Assembly: GCF_006547145.1 (NCBI RefSeq) | Contig: NZ_CP041244.1 | Span: 682,001-746,000 of the forward strand | Length of the DNA: 64,000 bases | Source: Actinomadura sp. WMMA1423 | GTDB taxonomy: Bacteria > Actinomycetota > Actinomycetes > Streptosporangiales > Streptosporangiaceae | Direction: 5' to 3' | In this document: piece by piece, positions 47,625 through 54,981 of the stretch | Layout: the number at the start of each line of letters is the position of its first letter | How positions within the stretch are numbered: position 1 is the stretch's first letter | Program-made: the position numbers and the translations under genes | The notes under the pieces: generated by a model | Told to the model about the DNA's origin: nothing | The model's input: the letters and a program-made list of their open reading frames with translations, nothing else | Databases searched by the model: none

Positions 47625-47883
47625 GGGGCTCTCCTTCGGGTGGGCGGCGGAGGCGCCGCGGGAACTGGATGACGTCGCGCCGACCATCCGACCGGCGCAC
47701 GAGGACGTTCCGCGGCCCCGCCTTCACCCGACCGTGCCAGTGCAGCCAGGACGGGCACGGCGCCGGCGGATGCGCGCGGGAGGTGCCACGCCACTGCGCG
47801 AGGACGGTCACGGGCTCGGGCGGGCGCCGGTAGCCGGAGAGGCGGTCGCCCGGGTCGAGGTAGGTCCGGCCAAGGATGCTCAC
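47617..47883 (-). CDS. Small basic early protein
   Basis: 88 residues from GTG 47883. PVTVLAQWRGTSRAHPPAPC and HWHGRVKAGPRNVLVRRSDG RRDVIQFPRRLR suggest a small beta protein; basic, perhaps nucleic-acid binding. Overlaps the neighbours by 8 and 4 bases. Confidence 0.55.
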   Translation of the reverse strand: MSILGRTYLDPGDRLSGYRRPPEPVTVLAQWRGTSRAHPPAPCPSWLHWHGRVKAGPRNVLVRRSDGRRDVIQFPRRLRRPPEGEPRA

Positions 47884-48332
47884 GACCCGGCCCCTGACGT
47901 TCCGGGCCCGGAGACCAGCCGGTACCCGGTCCGCCGCTCCAGCCCGGCCGCCGTCACCCCGGACGCGTAGAGCTGACGCGTGGCCAGCGACCGCTCACGG
48001 ACCCCGCGGCCGTCCTCGAGGAGGGTGACGACCTGGACTTTGCTGTAGCCGGGGAGCCACCGGTCGCCCGGGTCACCGACGACCCGGATCCGGGTGCGGA
48101 CGGGTTCGCCGTCCACGAGGTAGGTGGGCTGGCAGGACTCGTACACCTGCCCCGGCGCGATGGCGTGCGCGGACTCGGCGTTCCGAGCCTCGCGCGGCGC
48201 TGAGATCGCCTGTGACGGCTCCGGAGCGTCCCGGCCCTGTCGCGATACGTGATCGGCGGTGCTCGCGGCGCCGTGATCGGATCCGGGGCTGCCAGCCCCA
48301 TCCCCGCCCCGCCAGGTCCCTTCTCCGGTCAC
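47880..48332 (-). CDS. Conserved early protein (GQVYESC...RRTGYRLV type)
   Basis: 150 residues from GTG 48332. The N-terminal 55 residues are low complexity. The rest (APGQVYESCQPTYLVDGEPV, RIRVVGDPGDRWLPGYSKVQ, GLERRTGYRLV) is a small beta domain repeatedly seen in Streptomyces phages, ending in an RRTGYRL motif. Function unknown. Confidence 0.65.
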   Translation of the reverse strand: MTGEGTWRGGDGAGSPGSDHGAASTADHVSRQGRDAPEPSQAISAPREARNAESAHAIAPGQVYESCQPTYLVDGEPVRTRIRVVGDPGDRWLPGYSKVQVVTLLEDGRGVRERSLATRQLYASGVTAAGLERRTGYRLVSGPGTSGAGS

Positions 48333-48601
48333 AGGTCGCCGCCCATCGCCGCCACCAGGCCGGCCACGGCGTCGGCGTCGGAGCGGGACCGGACCACCAC
48401 GCGTGGCGTCATGCCGGGGCGCGGGACGGTCAGCACGATCTGCTGGTCGCCCTTCCCGATCTGTTCGGCGCGGGTCACGAGGTCGTGGACTTGGGGCAGG
48501 GGGAGGGTGGCGGTTGCGGTGGTCATTTCTCCGGTTGTGGTGATCACGGTGAGGGTGATCTGTCGGGTGTCGGTGGTGGGTTGGGGTGTGGCGTCGTTCA
48601 T
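48329..48601 (-). CDS. Small early protein, first of the operon
   Basis: 90 residues from ATG 48601. Beta N-terminus (QITLTVITTTGEMTTATATL), then PLPQVHDLVTRAEQIGKGDQ and VRSRSDADAVAGLVAAMGGD. It heads the run of overlapping genes down to 38.5 kb. A candidate TATAAA box is 50 bases upstream. Confidence 0.6.
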   Translation of the reverse strand: MNDATPQPTTDTRQITLTVITTTGEMTTATATLPLPQVHDLVTRAEQIGKGDQQIVLTVPRPGMTPRVVVRSRSDADAVAGLVAAMGGDL

Positions 48602-48650
48602 GCGTTGTGTCCCTTTTTGACGGTGGTGGGTTCTCATGGGGCGTACGGCT

Positions 48651-48656
48651 TTTATA
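48651..48656 (-). promoter_or_regulatory. Candidate -10 box of the early operon
   Basis: TATAAA on the minus strand in an AT-richer stretch (48650-48690), 50 bases before the first gene of the early operon. No clear -35. Confidence 0.3.
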
Positions 48657-48701
48657 GGCGTTTGTGTCCGTTTAAGTTCGTTCGTTCCTTCTGGCAGTCG
48701 G

Positions 48702-49058
48702 TTATGGCGCGGCCCCGTGGTCGTCCTCGTACGAGACCGGCTGCTCGTTGCTCATCAGCGCGTTCATTGCCGTTTCGTCGACGCCGCGTCGTTCGGCCCG
48801 GATGTGGTCGCGTGCGGCTTCGCGGGCGACGAGGGCTGTGATCCATTCGGTGAGGGCGAGCGCCCAGGAGCTTCGCGCCCGTTCGGTTTGGATGCCCTTG
48901 GGGTTGCGGCGACGGCGTGCGTCGTATGCGCGGCTGGCGGAGCGTTCGCTGGCGCGTGCTGCGGCGAGACGTCGGTCGGCGTCGTCGGCGGCGGCCTGGG
49001 CGGCGCGCAGCTCCGCGCTGAGGTCTCTGCTCACGGCGATCAGATCTCGCTTTTCCAC
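48702..49058 (-). CDS. Coiled-coil protein near the candidate origin
   Basis: 118 residues from GTG 49058 with a weak ribosome-binding site. DLSAELRAAQAAADDADRRL AAARASERSASRAYDARRRR is a long helix; the rest is helical and basic (GIQTERARSSWALALTEWIT). Could bind DNA or pair with a partner. Not recognised. Confidence 0.55.
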   Translation of the reverse strand: MEKRDLIAVSRDLSAELRAAQAAADDADRRLAAARASERSASRAYDARRRRNPKGIQTERARSSWALALTEWITALVAREAARDHIRAERRGVDETAMNALMSNEQPVSYEDDHGAAP

Positions 49059-49173
49059 ATCGGCTTCGGCCCGCTTCGCCGCCTTCCAGTTCAGCCACCG
49101 GAGACAGAAGCGGGGTCTGGTGCAGTTGTTTGAAGAGGTGCAGTTGATCTCTTAGGTGCTTGTAAACGTCTGG

Positions 49174-49300
49174 GGGGGTACGGGGCCCACCCCCTTTAGG
49201 ACCTAAGGGGGTACACAGCCCACCCCCTTTGAAGCGGTTAGGGGGTACAGGGCCCACCCCCTTAGTCCAAAGGGGGTATGGAGCCCACCCCCTTTGGACT
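49174..49300. repeat. Four ~33-bp direct repeats (iteron-like)
   Basis: Units begin at 49174, 49207, 49241 and 49272 (spacing 33, 34 and 31 bp). Each starts GGGGGTA, has a variable NNG(G/A)GCCC middle and ends ACCCCCTT(T/A). Each unit is itself a dyad, GGGGGT paired with ACCCCC. They stand in the 293-base gap between the 48702 and 49352 genes, next to two DnaA boxes. Confidence 0.75.
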
Positions 49301-49313
49301 GGCGGGCGCCCGG

Positions 49314-49347
49314 TTGTCCACAGGCCCGAGACGCCGGGTTGTCCACA
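49314..49347 (+). other. Two actinobacterial DnaA boxes
   Basis: TTGTCCACA occurs at 49314-49322 and 49339-49347, exactly the Streptomyces DnaA box consensus, 25 bases apart, inside a repeated GGTTGTCCACAGG. They end 5 bases before the stop of the winged-helix gene. Together with the four repeats they suggest an origin of replication; the same sequence is common in actinobacterial DNA, so this needs testing. Confidence 0.5.
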
Positions 49348-49351
49348 GGGA

Positions 49352-49726
49352 TCACGCGACCTCCTCGGCTGCCACGATCCGCGCGAACGCGGGCAGTTCG
49401 GGCAGCCGGAAGTCCATCGCGTGCCCCTTGGCCGCGTACACCGGATCGCCGTTCTTGTCCCGCTTCCACACCACGCGGACATCCAGCCCGCGCTCGGCGA
49501 GCCGCTGGAGGATCTTCTTGAGCCCCTGCGGGGACACCTTCGCTACCTGGCACAGCCGGTCGTACAAGTCGCAGTCGTCGTTCTTGAAACGGCGCATGTC
49601 CCGGGCCCGCTCGTCCAGGACACGGTCCGCGATCGTCAGGAGCACGGCGAACTCCTTGTCCGACAGCTCCGCGCCCGCAGGCGTACGACGCCACTCGATG
49701 ACGTCGCCCACGAGCTTCCCGCTCAA
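49352..49726 (-). CDS. Winged-helix DNA-binding protein, candidate replication protein
   Basis: 124 residues from TTG 49726 behind GGGAGGG. VIEWRRTPAGAELSDKEFAV LLTIADRV is followed by YDRLCQVAKVSPQGLKKILQ RLAERGLDVRVVWKRDKNGD, a winged helix with a wing of VRVVWKRDKNGDPVY. This type is common in actinobacterial genomes and phages, often followed by GC-rich repeats. Its place at the repeats and DnaA boxes suggests an origin-binding or regulatory role. Confidence 0.6.
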   Translation of the reverse strand: MSGKLVGDVIEWRRTPAGAELSDKEFAVLLTIADRVLDERARDMRRFKNDDCDLYDRLCQVAKVSPQGLKKILQRLAERGLDVRVVWKRDKNGDPVYAAKGHAMDFRLPELPAFARIVAAEEVA

Positions 49727-49924
49727 TCCGCAGCCCTCCCACCTCTCTCAGCGCCTGGCTAGCCGTCATATGAGGGCTGGACCTCCTGTCGCTACGACCT
49801 GCTGAGAGTCACGTTGCGTAGATTGAACATGACCAACTGTAGCGATCTCGGAGCATGATGTCAGGTCATGGCGTATGGTCATTCGGTGATGCTGTGATCG
49901 ACGCCCCCGAAGCGAGGACATGCC
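49727..49924. promoter_or_regulatory. Divergent control region with AT-rich dyads
   Basis: This 198-base gap separates the minus-strand winged-helix gene from the plus-strand HTH gene. It is AT-richer than its surroundings and contains CATGACC (49829) and GGTCATG (49874) as an inverted pair, TATGGT (about 49880) as a plus-strand -10 candidate and TGTAGCGATC next to GTCGCTACGAC. It probably holds both promoters and an operator. Confidence 0.45.
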
Positions 49925-50194
49925 GTGACTGCACTCCCTCTCCGTGCGAGCATGGCCACCGTGAGTGAGGGAGAGGACTCCGTGGAGACCAGGCTGAAGA
50001 AGGCCGTGCGCGGGTACCGGCGCGCCACCCAGGCGCGGATCGAGCTGCACGAAGCCATCAAGGCCGCCGCCGCCGGCGGCAAGACGCCGAAGCAGATCAC
50101 GTTCCTGATCGACCACGAGTACGACGTCGCGCACGTCTCGCGGATCATCCACGGCAAGGTCGGCGGCAAGCGGAAGCCCCCCGCCAAGGACTGA
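49925..50194 (+). CDS. Small HTH-like regulator, divergent gene
   Basis: 89 residues from GTG 49925 after GAGGA. VETRLKKAVRGYRRATQARI ELHEAIKAAAAGGKTPKQIT FLIDHEYDVAHVSRIIHGKV is a long helix followed by a HTH of the Lambda-repressor-like kind, then a basic end (GGKRKPPAKD). The only plus-strand gene of this region, so a candidate early or lysogeny-type regulator of the minus-strand operon. No immunity repressor is otherwise seen. Confidence 0.6.
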   Translation: MTALPLRASMATVSEGEDSVETRLKKAVRGYRRATQARIELHEAIKAAAAGGKTPKQITFLIDHEYDVAHVSRIIHGKVGGKRKPPAKD

Positions 50195-50282
50195 CCTGCT
50201 CGCGCGCCCTCCAGCGCGGCTCGTGCTGTCCGTCTCCCCCATCGATCCCCCGATCGTCGTTTTTCCTCATGTGGTCTGGTCT

Positions 50283-51290
50283 GTCGGCTAGGCCGGGGAC
50301 GGTCAGCGGCGACCAGGCCTGGCTAGTCGTTCCGGCGCGGTCCGGCTTGCTGCGGTCCGGCTTGTCGTTCTGGCGAGGCCCGTGCAGGGCGCGGCTAGTC
50401 GGTTCAGGGGCGGGCACGAGACGGGATGGGTAGTCGGGATGGCAGGGCGAGGCTGGTTCTGGCAAGGCAAGTCGTTGCGGCATGGCGAGGACGGGCAGGG
50501 CCAGACAAGGCATGTCGGTGTGGCGAGGTGCGGCTGGGGTCGACGTGAGCTGTCGATCTGGTATGGCATGGCGAGGGCAGGCGAGGATCGGCAAGGCATG
50601 GCCTGGGTTGGCGAGTCGGCATGGGATGGCGAGGCCGGATTAGGTACGTCGACGCGGTCTGGCGAGGCCGGGCTAGGCCTGTCGGCAGCGGGCAGACGGG
50701 GAAAGCAGGAGAAGGGACATGTCGGACTGAAAGGACCAGGCATGGCGAGTCGGCAAGGGCAGGCTTGGTCGAGACTTGGCGAGAAATGGCGAGTCGTGGC
50801 TATGTGGCGAGGACGGGCGGGGCCAGGCAAGGCAAGTCGGCGCGGCGAGCAGGGGCGGGGCCTGACTTGTCGAACGGGCACGGCGAGGTAAGGCGTGAGT
50901 TGGCAAGTCGAAGCGGCCTGGCATAGCTCGACATGTCGCTGAGGCCGGGCGGGTGCGAGGCATGGCACGTCGGATGGGCACGGCATGGCACGGTCTGGCA
51001 TGGCCCGTTCGGGGCCGGGCGAGAAGGGGCATGTCGGTGTGGCACGGCCCGGGTCGGCGGGGACAGGCGCCGGCGGGACGCGGCAAGGCTTGTCGCCGGA
51101 GGCGAGGGCGGGACGCGATGGGGGCGGGTGCACGTCATGACAAGTCGGCATGGCGAGGCGAGGGTTAGGCACGGACCGGCGAGGCGCGTCGGGCACGGTG
51201 CGGCGGGGTCCAAGCGTGGCGCGATTGGGGCTGTCGGCACGGCCGGGTCTGACCAGGGCGGGCGGGACTGGGCCTGTCGTGTTGGCTAGC
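50283..51290. repeat. ~1-kb array of degenerate GTCG-headed repeats
   Basis: This 1.16-kb gap (50195-51352) has no credible gene. From 50283 to 51290 it is built of about 20 degenerate units of 30-60 bp, each opening with (A/T/C)-(A/T/C)-GTCG and continuing with G-rich words such as GGCATGGCGAGG, GGGCAGGGC, GGCAAGGC and TGGCGAGG on the plus strand. Long frames on the minus strand here are low-complexity Pro/Cys/Arg/Ala translations of the repeats. It lies next to the candidate origin; purpose unknown. Confidence 0.65.
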
Positions 51291-51352
51291 CGCATCGTGG
51301 TTCGCGGCGTCGCGGGTAGGCCGCCCGGACTGTGCCGGGCGGCCCGGTCACG

Positions 51353-52069
51353 CTACTGCTTGTCGAACGCGAGGAGCTCGAACTTGCCGTCCGAGCGGCC
51401 CCGGTCCGCGCCGATCCCGATGTCCTCGCCGCGCTCCCAAATCCGGCCCCAGGCCTCCATCGGCAGGAAGTCGTCGTGGACCCGGACCGTGAACTCCAGA
51501 AGCGGCTGCTCCACGTACTCGACCCGGTTGATCGAGGAACGCGGCCCCTGCGGGGTCTTCACGTGCTTGATGCGCTCCTCGACCCCGTGCGGCTCCGTCA
51601 CCCCGAGGTCGATGTACACCTCGGGGACGAACACCCTTTCGGCGAGGGTGGACATCAGCCCCTTCCGGAACCCCTTGGTGATCTTCGACTTGCCGGGGAA
51701 GTCCGTGCCCGGGTAGGCGGAGTTGGCCCACTCCTTCAGCGCGGCCTTCATGCACCGCCCCTCGTACCCCAGCGCCCCCGTGCCGGGGATGCGCTTGAAG
51801 CCGTTGACCGACACTTCCGCGTCCCCCGACTCCATCACCGCCTGCGCCAGCTCGTCCGCCGACGGCTGCCGGTCGGGGAACCGCTCCTTCAGCGTCGCGT
51901 CCGCCAGCTCCTGCAGGTCCCGGTCCCCCAGCTCCAGGCGGGTCTTCAGCCAGCCCTTGATCACGCTCGGGGACGAGGGGACCCCACCGACCAGCTTGTC
52001 GAGAACCTGCAGCCGCACCACGTACACCGCGACGTCCGACTTGGTCCCGAACACGTCCGTAGCACTCAT
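51353..52069 (-). CDS. Protein with a C-terminal GIGADRGRSDGKFEL motif
   Basis: 238 residues from ATG 52069 (ATGA overlap). N-terminal beta strand VYVVRLQVLDKLVGGVPSSP, helical GLMSTLAERVFVPEVYIDLG, then VEYVEQPLLEFTVRVHDDFL and GRIWERGEDIGIGADRGRSD GKFEL. The end has the G-x-G-A-D-R/glycine loop seen at the C-terminus of RAMP-fold proteins (Cas5/6/7-like) and some phage single-strand-binding families. That link is a weak inference from the motif alone. Its gene ends next to the repeat array. Confidence 0.6.
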   Translation of the reverse strand: MSATDVFGTKSDVAVYVVRLQVLDKLVGGVPSSPSVIKGWLKTRLELGDRDLQELADATLKERFPDRQPSADELAQAVMESGDAEVSVNGFKRIPGTGALGYEGRCMKAALKEWANSAYPGTDFPGKSKITKGFRKGLMSTLAERVFVPEVYIDLGVTEPHGVEERIKHVKTPQGPRSSINRVEYVEQPLLEFTVRVHDDFLPMEAWGRIWERGEDIGIGADRGRSDGKFELLAFDKQ

Positions 52070-52482
52070 CGTCCCGTCCCCTCCGAATGGACCGCCATCG
52101 CCGGCGCGGCGATCGCGTTCTGCGTCTTCACGCGCTCGGCTTCGAGTGCGCGCTTCAGAGACCCGTTCACGGTCTCCAAGTCCTTGATCTCGTTGCGGGC
52201 CGCCTCCAGGTCCGCCTCCACCGCAGAGCGGCCCTCGACCTCGCGGCGGACCTCGTCGAGCACGACGCCGGCGCGGCCGTAGGCGGCGAACGTGGCCTTC
52301 ACCTCGGTCGCCTTCTGCACCGTCAGGTACAGGTCGAACACCTCGCGCGGGGTCTTGCCGCGCAGGCTCTTGCCGGTGATCGCCTCGATGTTCCGGCGCG
52401 CTTTCTCGTCGGTCTTCAGCAGCTCCACCACGGCGTCGAACTCCTCCGCCGAGTACTCCTGCGCCCTGCGTCGTCTCGCCAT
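52066..52482 (-). CDS. Helical basic/acidic protein of the replication-region operon
   Basis: 138 residues from ATG 52482. Basic start MARRRRAQEYSAEEFDAVVE, then KTPREVFDLYLTVQKATEVK and a coiled coil VLDEVRREVEGRSAVEADLE AARNEIKDLETVNGSLKRAL. Overlaps the next gene by ATGA. Not recognised. Confidence 0.6.
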   Translation of the reverse strand: MARRRRAQEYSAEEFDAVVELLKTDEKARRNIEAITGKSLRGKTPREVFDLYLTVQKATEVKATFAAYGRAGVVLDEVRREVEGRSAVEADLEAARNEIKDLETVNGSLKRALEAERVKTQNAIAAPAMAVHSEGTGR

Positions 52483-52530
52483 CCCGTCTCCTAACTCGTT
52501 GTCTCGCCTGGTGAGGTTCGTGTGCCGGGC

Positions 52531-52887
52531 TCACCCCGGCGCGGCCTGGTCCAGGTGCGCCCACTGAGGGCCGGTCGGGCACTCGATGTGCCGCGCGGCG
52601 CACCAGTGCAGCCCGGCGACGGTGACGCCGCCCTCCACGTACGCCAGCGCCGCCAACCCGCGGACCAGAGCGGCGAACGCCGCAGCCGGGCGGCCGTCCT
52701 TCGCCCCGTACAGCAGCACGTCACCGGCCGCCCCGGCGCGCATCAGCTCCACCACCCACGCGGCGTCGTTCGCGCGCTGCTCGGGGGTCCAGCCGCGGAT
52801 CTCCTGCATGCGCTGCGGCACCGCCACCAGCAGGCCAGCGGCGAGGTTCTCGTCCAGGCCCTCGTGCCGGGCGCGCTCGTCCTGCAT
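52531..52887 (-). CDS. Small helical protein after the sigma-like gene
   Basis: 118 residues from ATG 52887 (TGATG overlap with the sigma-like gene). EGLDENLAAGLLVAVPQRMQ and EQRANDAAWVVELMRAGAAG are helical; the C-terminal CAARHIECPTGPQW carries Cys and His. Not recognised. Confidence 0.6.
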   Translation of the reverse strand: MQDERARHEGLDENLAAGLLVAVPQRMQEIRGWTPEQRANDAAWVVELMRAGAAGDVLLYGAKDGRPAAAFAALVRGLAALAYVEGGVTVAGLHWCAARHIECPTGPQWAHLDQAAPG

Positions 52888-53639
52888 CACAGCCCCCGTT
52901 CCGCGCGGTACTGCGCCGCGAGCCGCTGCACCGTCCGGTAGCTGAGCCCCATACGCGCGGCAATCTCCTTCTGCACCAAGCCCTGCTCGTGCAGCTCGGT
53001 GAACCGGTCGAGCCGCCTCTTGGCCACATGCGCGGGCGTCTTCTGCGTACCGGCGTTGGCACGGAGTTCGATCCGCCACAACCAGGACGGCTCCTCGCCC
53101 TCGTGCCACAGAGCCAGGAAACGACGGCGGGCGGCGGTGAGCCGCTGCGCGAATGCGCTGTAGCTGATGCCAAGGGCATCGGCGGCGGCCTGGTGGGTGC
53201 CACGCGCAGCGAGAGCGTGCACGGCGGACCGCTCGACCGGGGTGAGCTGGGGCCAGATCTGCCACAGGGCCGCCTGGTCGACGATGCGGGCCTCGGGGCT
53301 GGGGGTGTGACGGATGACCGTTTCCCAGTAGATGGCGTACTTGGGCATCGGCCGGTAGTCCTTGGCGGTGCCGTGGTGGTGGAGCTCCTTCTGCAGGTTC
53401 CGGGCGATGGCGTTCTGCGCGGTGATGATCAGTTCGTTGGGGGTGGGGCGCTCGTCGGCGCTGTAGAGGTGTTCGGCGATCGCTGACCAGGCGATGGCGT
53501 AGCGGTCGCGGGGATCGGTGGTGATGCCGTAGAGACGCCGGGTGGAGAACGATGCGAGGCGTTCGAGGTCGGCGAGGTTGTAGCCGTGCCGCAACTCGTG
53601 GACGTCGCTGGAGGGTGGAGAGCAGGCGAGCTGGGTCAT
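52887..53639 (-). CDS. Sigma-70-like / HTH transcription factor
   Basis: 250 residues from ATG 53639 (ATGA overlap). The start DVHELRHGYNLADLERLASF and RYAIAWSAIAEHLYSADERP resemble phage sigma-like factors; LTPVERSAVHALAARGTHQA AADALGISYSAFAQRLTAAR has region-4-type HTH character, and VQKEIAARMGLSYRTVQRLA AQYR is a further Hin-like HTH at the end. Two HTH units make a transcription role likely, perhaps of phage late genes. Confidence 0.65.
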   Translation of the reverse strand: MTQLACSPPSSDVHELRHGYNLADLERLASFSTRRLYGITTDPRDRYAIAWSAIAEHLYSADERPTPNELIITAQNAIARNLQKELHHHGTAKDYRPMPKYAIYWETVIRHTPSPEARIVDQAALWQIWPQLTPVERSAVHALAARGTHQAAADALGISYSAFAQRLTAARRRFLALWHEGEEPSWLWRIELRANAGTQKTPAHVAKRRLDRFTELHEQGLVQKEIAARMGLSYRTVQRLAAQYRAERGL

Positions 53640-54046
53640 CCGGGCGTTCCTTCCGGGTGGGGCTGGCTGGTGCGGCGGTGTGCGGCGTCGCGGTCCTTCT
53701 GCTCCTGCACCGCCCGCTTCGCCGCCTCCTGCTCGCCGGGTGAGGCGCGGCGCTTACCGGACGCGACCGCGCGGGCGTCCACCGCCTGCCACGCCAGGCC
53801 GCCCTGCGCGGCGTAGGAGTCACGCCCGTAGGTCTCGAACGCCGGGCACGACGGGCGCCCGCAGTAGCACCGCGCCGGCGCGCACCGCCCCTCCGGTGGC
53901 TCGGGCAGGCCTCGCTCGGCCGACGGAGTGTGGTCCAAGCAACGGGGGCCCTGGATGAACAGGCGAGTCGGCGTTGCCCCGCAGGTGCGCTGCTCGGCGT
54001 CGGAGTAGTGGACGCATGGTTTGTCCCACCTGCCGATACCGCTCAT
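53636..54046 (-). CDS. Cys-rich small protein
   Basis: 136 residues from ATG 54046 (ATGA overlap). WDKPCVHYSDAEQRTCGATP, GPRCLDHTPSAERGLP and RCYCGRPSCPAFETYGRDSY contain seven Cys and two His, a zinc-binding mini-domain. The basic C-terminal helix (EQEAAKRAVQEQKDRDAAHR) may bind nucleic acid. Confidence 0.6.
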   Translation of the reverse strand: MSGIGRWDKPCVHYSDAEQRTCGATPTRLFIQGPRCLDHTPSAERGLPEPPEGRCAPARCYCGRPSCPAFETYGRDSYAAQGGLAWQAVDARAVASGKRRASPGEQEAAKRAVQEQKDRDAAHRRTSQPHPEGTPG

Positions 54047-54546
54047 CGGCGCCTCGCAGCGCTGGGGGTGCCGCCAGCCTCGACGAGCACGGTCACCGAC
54101 GCCGAGATCTCCTCGACCGTGAGCAGCAGCCCGAGAGCGTCCGCATAGCCGTGGGCCTGGTCGAGCTGGATGCGGCGCTCCCCGTTCTCCCACATCGTCA
54201 CGGCCGGGCGCGTCACCCCCACCGCTGCCGCGACCTGCGCGACCGGGAGCTCGCGGACGAGGCGGGTCGCGCGGAGCTGCCGCAGCACCGGCAGCCGCCT
54301 GTCGTCCTGGGCGCAGGCGGCGAGCGGCACCGGCACCCCGCTAGCGCCCGGCAGCAGCGCCAGCTCCAGCCCGAGCACCCCGGCGTAGCCGCAGGCACGT
54401 TCCAGCGACGGGCACCGGTCTCCTCGCTCCCAAGACGCCGGCACGCAAGCGGACAACCCGGCGCGTGCGGCGGCGGCGCGCACGCTCAGCCCGAGTGCGC
54501 GGCGACGTGCTCGCAGCGCCCGCACGATCGGCAGCGGCTCACCCAC
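54043..54546 (-). CDS. Two-unit XRE regulator
   Basis: 167 residues from GTG 54546. Two helix-turn-helix units: VRALRARRRALGLSVRAAAA RAGLSACVPASWERGDR at residues 8-44, and RLVRELPVAQVAAAVGVTRP AVTMWENGERRIQLDQAHGY in the second half, joined by a Leu-rich linker. Both are XRE-like. A likely repressor or activator acting at paired sites. Confidence 0.7.
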   Translation of the reverse strand: MGEPLPIVRALRARRRALGLSVRAAAARAGLSACVPASWERGDRCPSLERACGYAGVLGLELALLPGASGVPVPLAACAQDDRRLPVLRQLRATRLVRELPVAQVAAAVGVTRPAVTMWENGERRIQLDQAHGYADALGLLLTVEEISASVTVLVEAGGTPSAARRR

Positions 54547-54586
54547 CGGTGCCTCCGCAGCCGGTGCAAGTGCCCTGGCCGTTCAA
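54539..54586 (-). CDS. 15-codon frame with CxxCxGTG motif
   Basis: MNGQGTCTGCGGTGG from TTG 54586, joined to its neighbours at both ends (TTGA at the start; its stop lies within the GTG-start region of the XRE gene). The Cys-x-x-Cys-Gly-Gly knuckle recurs in small actinobacterial proteins. It may be a real microprotein or a translational bridge. Confidence 0.35.
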   Translation of the reverse strand: MNGQGTCTGCGGTGG

Positions 54587-54675
54587 CGCCACCACCCGAC
54601 CAGCAGCTCGACAGCCAGTTCGGTGAGGTCGGCGAGCCACTCCCAGCGACGGCTCTTGTCCTTCTTCTTCCGCAT
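54583..54675 (-). CDS. 30-residue helical peptide
   Basis: MRKKKDKSRRWEWLADLTEL AVELLVGWWR from ATG 54675 after GGAG. A basic head and a Trp-rich amphipathic helix suggest membrane or DNA contact. It overlaps the 15-codon frame by TTGA. Not recognised. Confidence 0.45.
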   Translation of the reverse strand: MRKKKDKSRRWEWLADLTELAVELLVGWWR

Positions 54676-54683
54676 TGCGTCTC

Positions 54684-54932
54684 CTAGAACAGGGCGTGCT
54701 GGACGACGGGGAGGCCCAGCTCGAAGGTGTCGATGGCCCAGCCGTCCGCGCGGGCCCGCAAGACCCACTCCTCGGCCATGGCCTGCGCGTTCCTGACCGC
54801 CTGCTCGAACCCGACGCCGTGGTTCTCACCTGCACAGACACAGCGGCAGGTCTTGTACTCGGCGTCATAGCAGGACTTCCCGCACGACCCCGCCACGGAG
54901 CCGCCGGCGCGGACGGTCAGGACCGCCGTCAT
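54684..54932 (-). CDS. Conserved small zinc-binding protein (CRCVCxGxNHG type)
   Basis: 82 residues from ATG 54932. GSCGKSCYDAEYKTCRCVCA GENHGVGFEQAVRNAQAMAE is the core: four-plus Cys and a His in a CxxxCx10CxCxC pattern followed by a helix. This small family is common in actinobacterial phages. Zinc binding is likely; role unknown. Confidence 0.7.
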   Translation of the reverse strand: MTAVLTVRAGGSVAGSCGKSCYDAEYKTCRCVCAGENHGVGFEQAVRNAQAMAEEWVLRARADGWAIDTFELGLPVVQHALF

Positions 54933-54981
54933 CGGGCCCGGCCTCCGCGCTCCGTGCAGGAACGGCCCTTCGTGCGTGCCC

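Noticed and set aside
49174..49300. Possible CRISPR-like array
   Set aside because: Repeats are nearly back to back with no 25-40-bp unique spacers, and no cas genes are present.
50303..51295. 330-codon open frame on the minus strand
   Set aside because: It is a low-complexity Pro/Arg/Cys/Ala translation of the G-rich repeats, with no ribosome-binding site and no domain.
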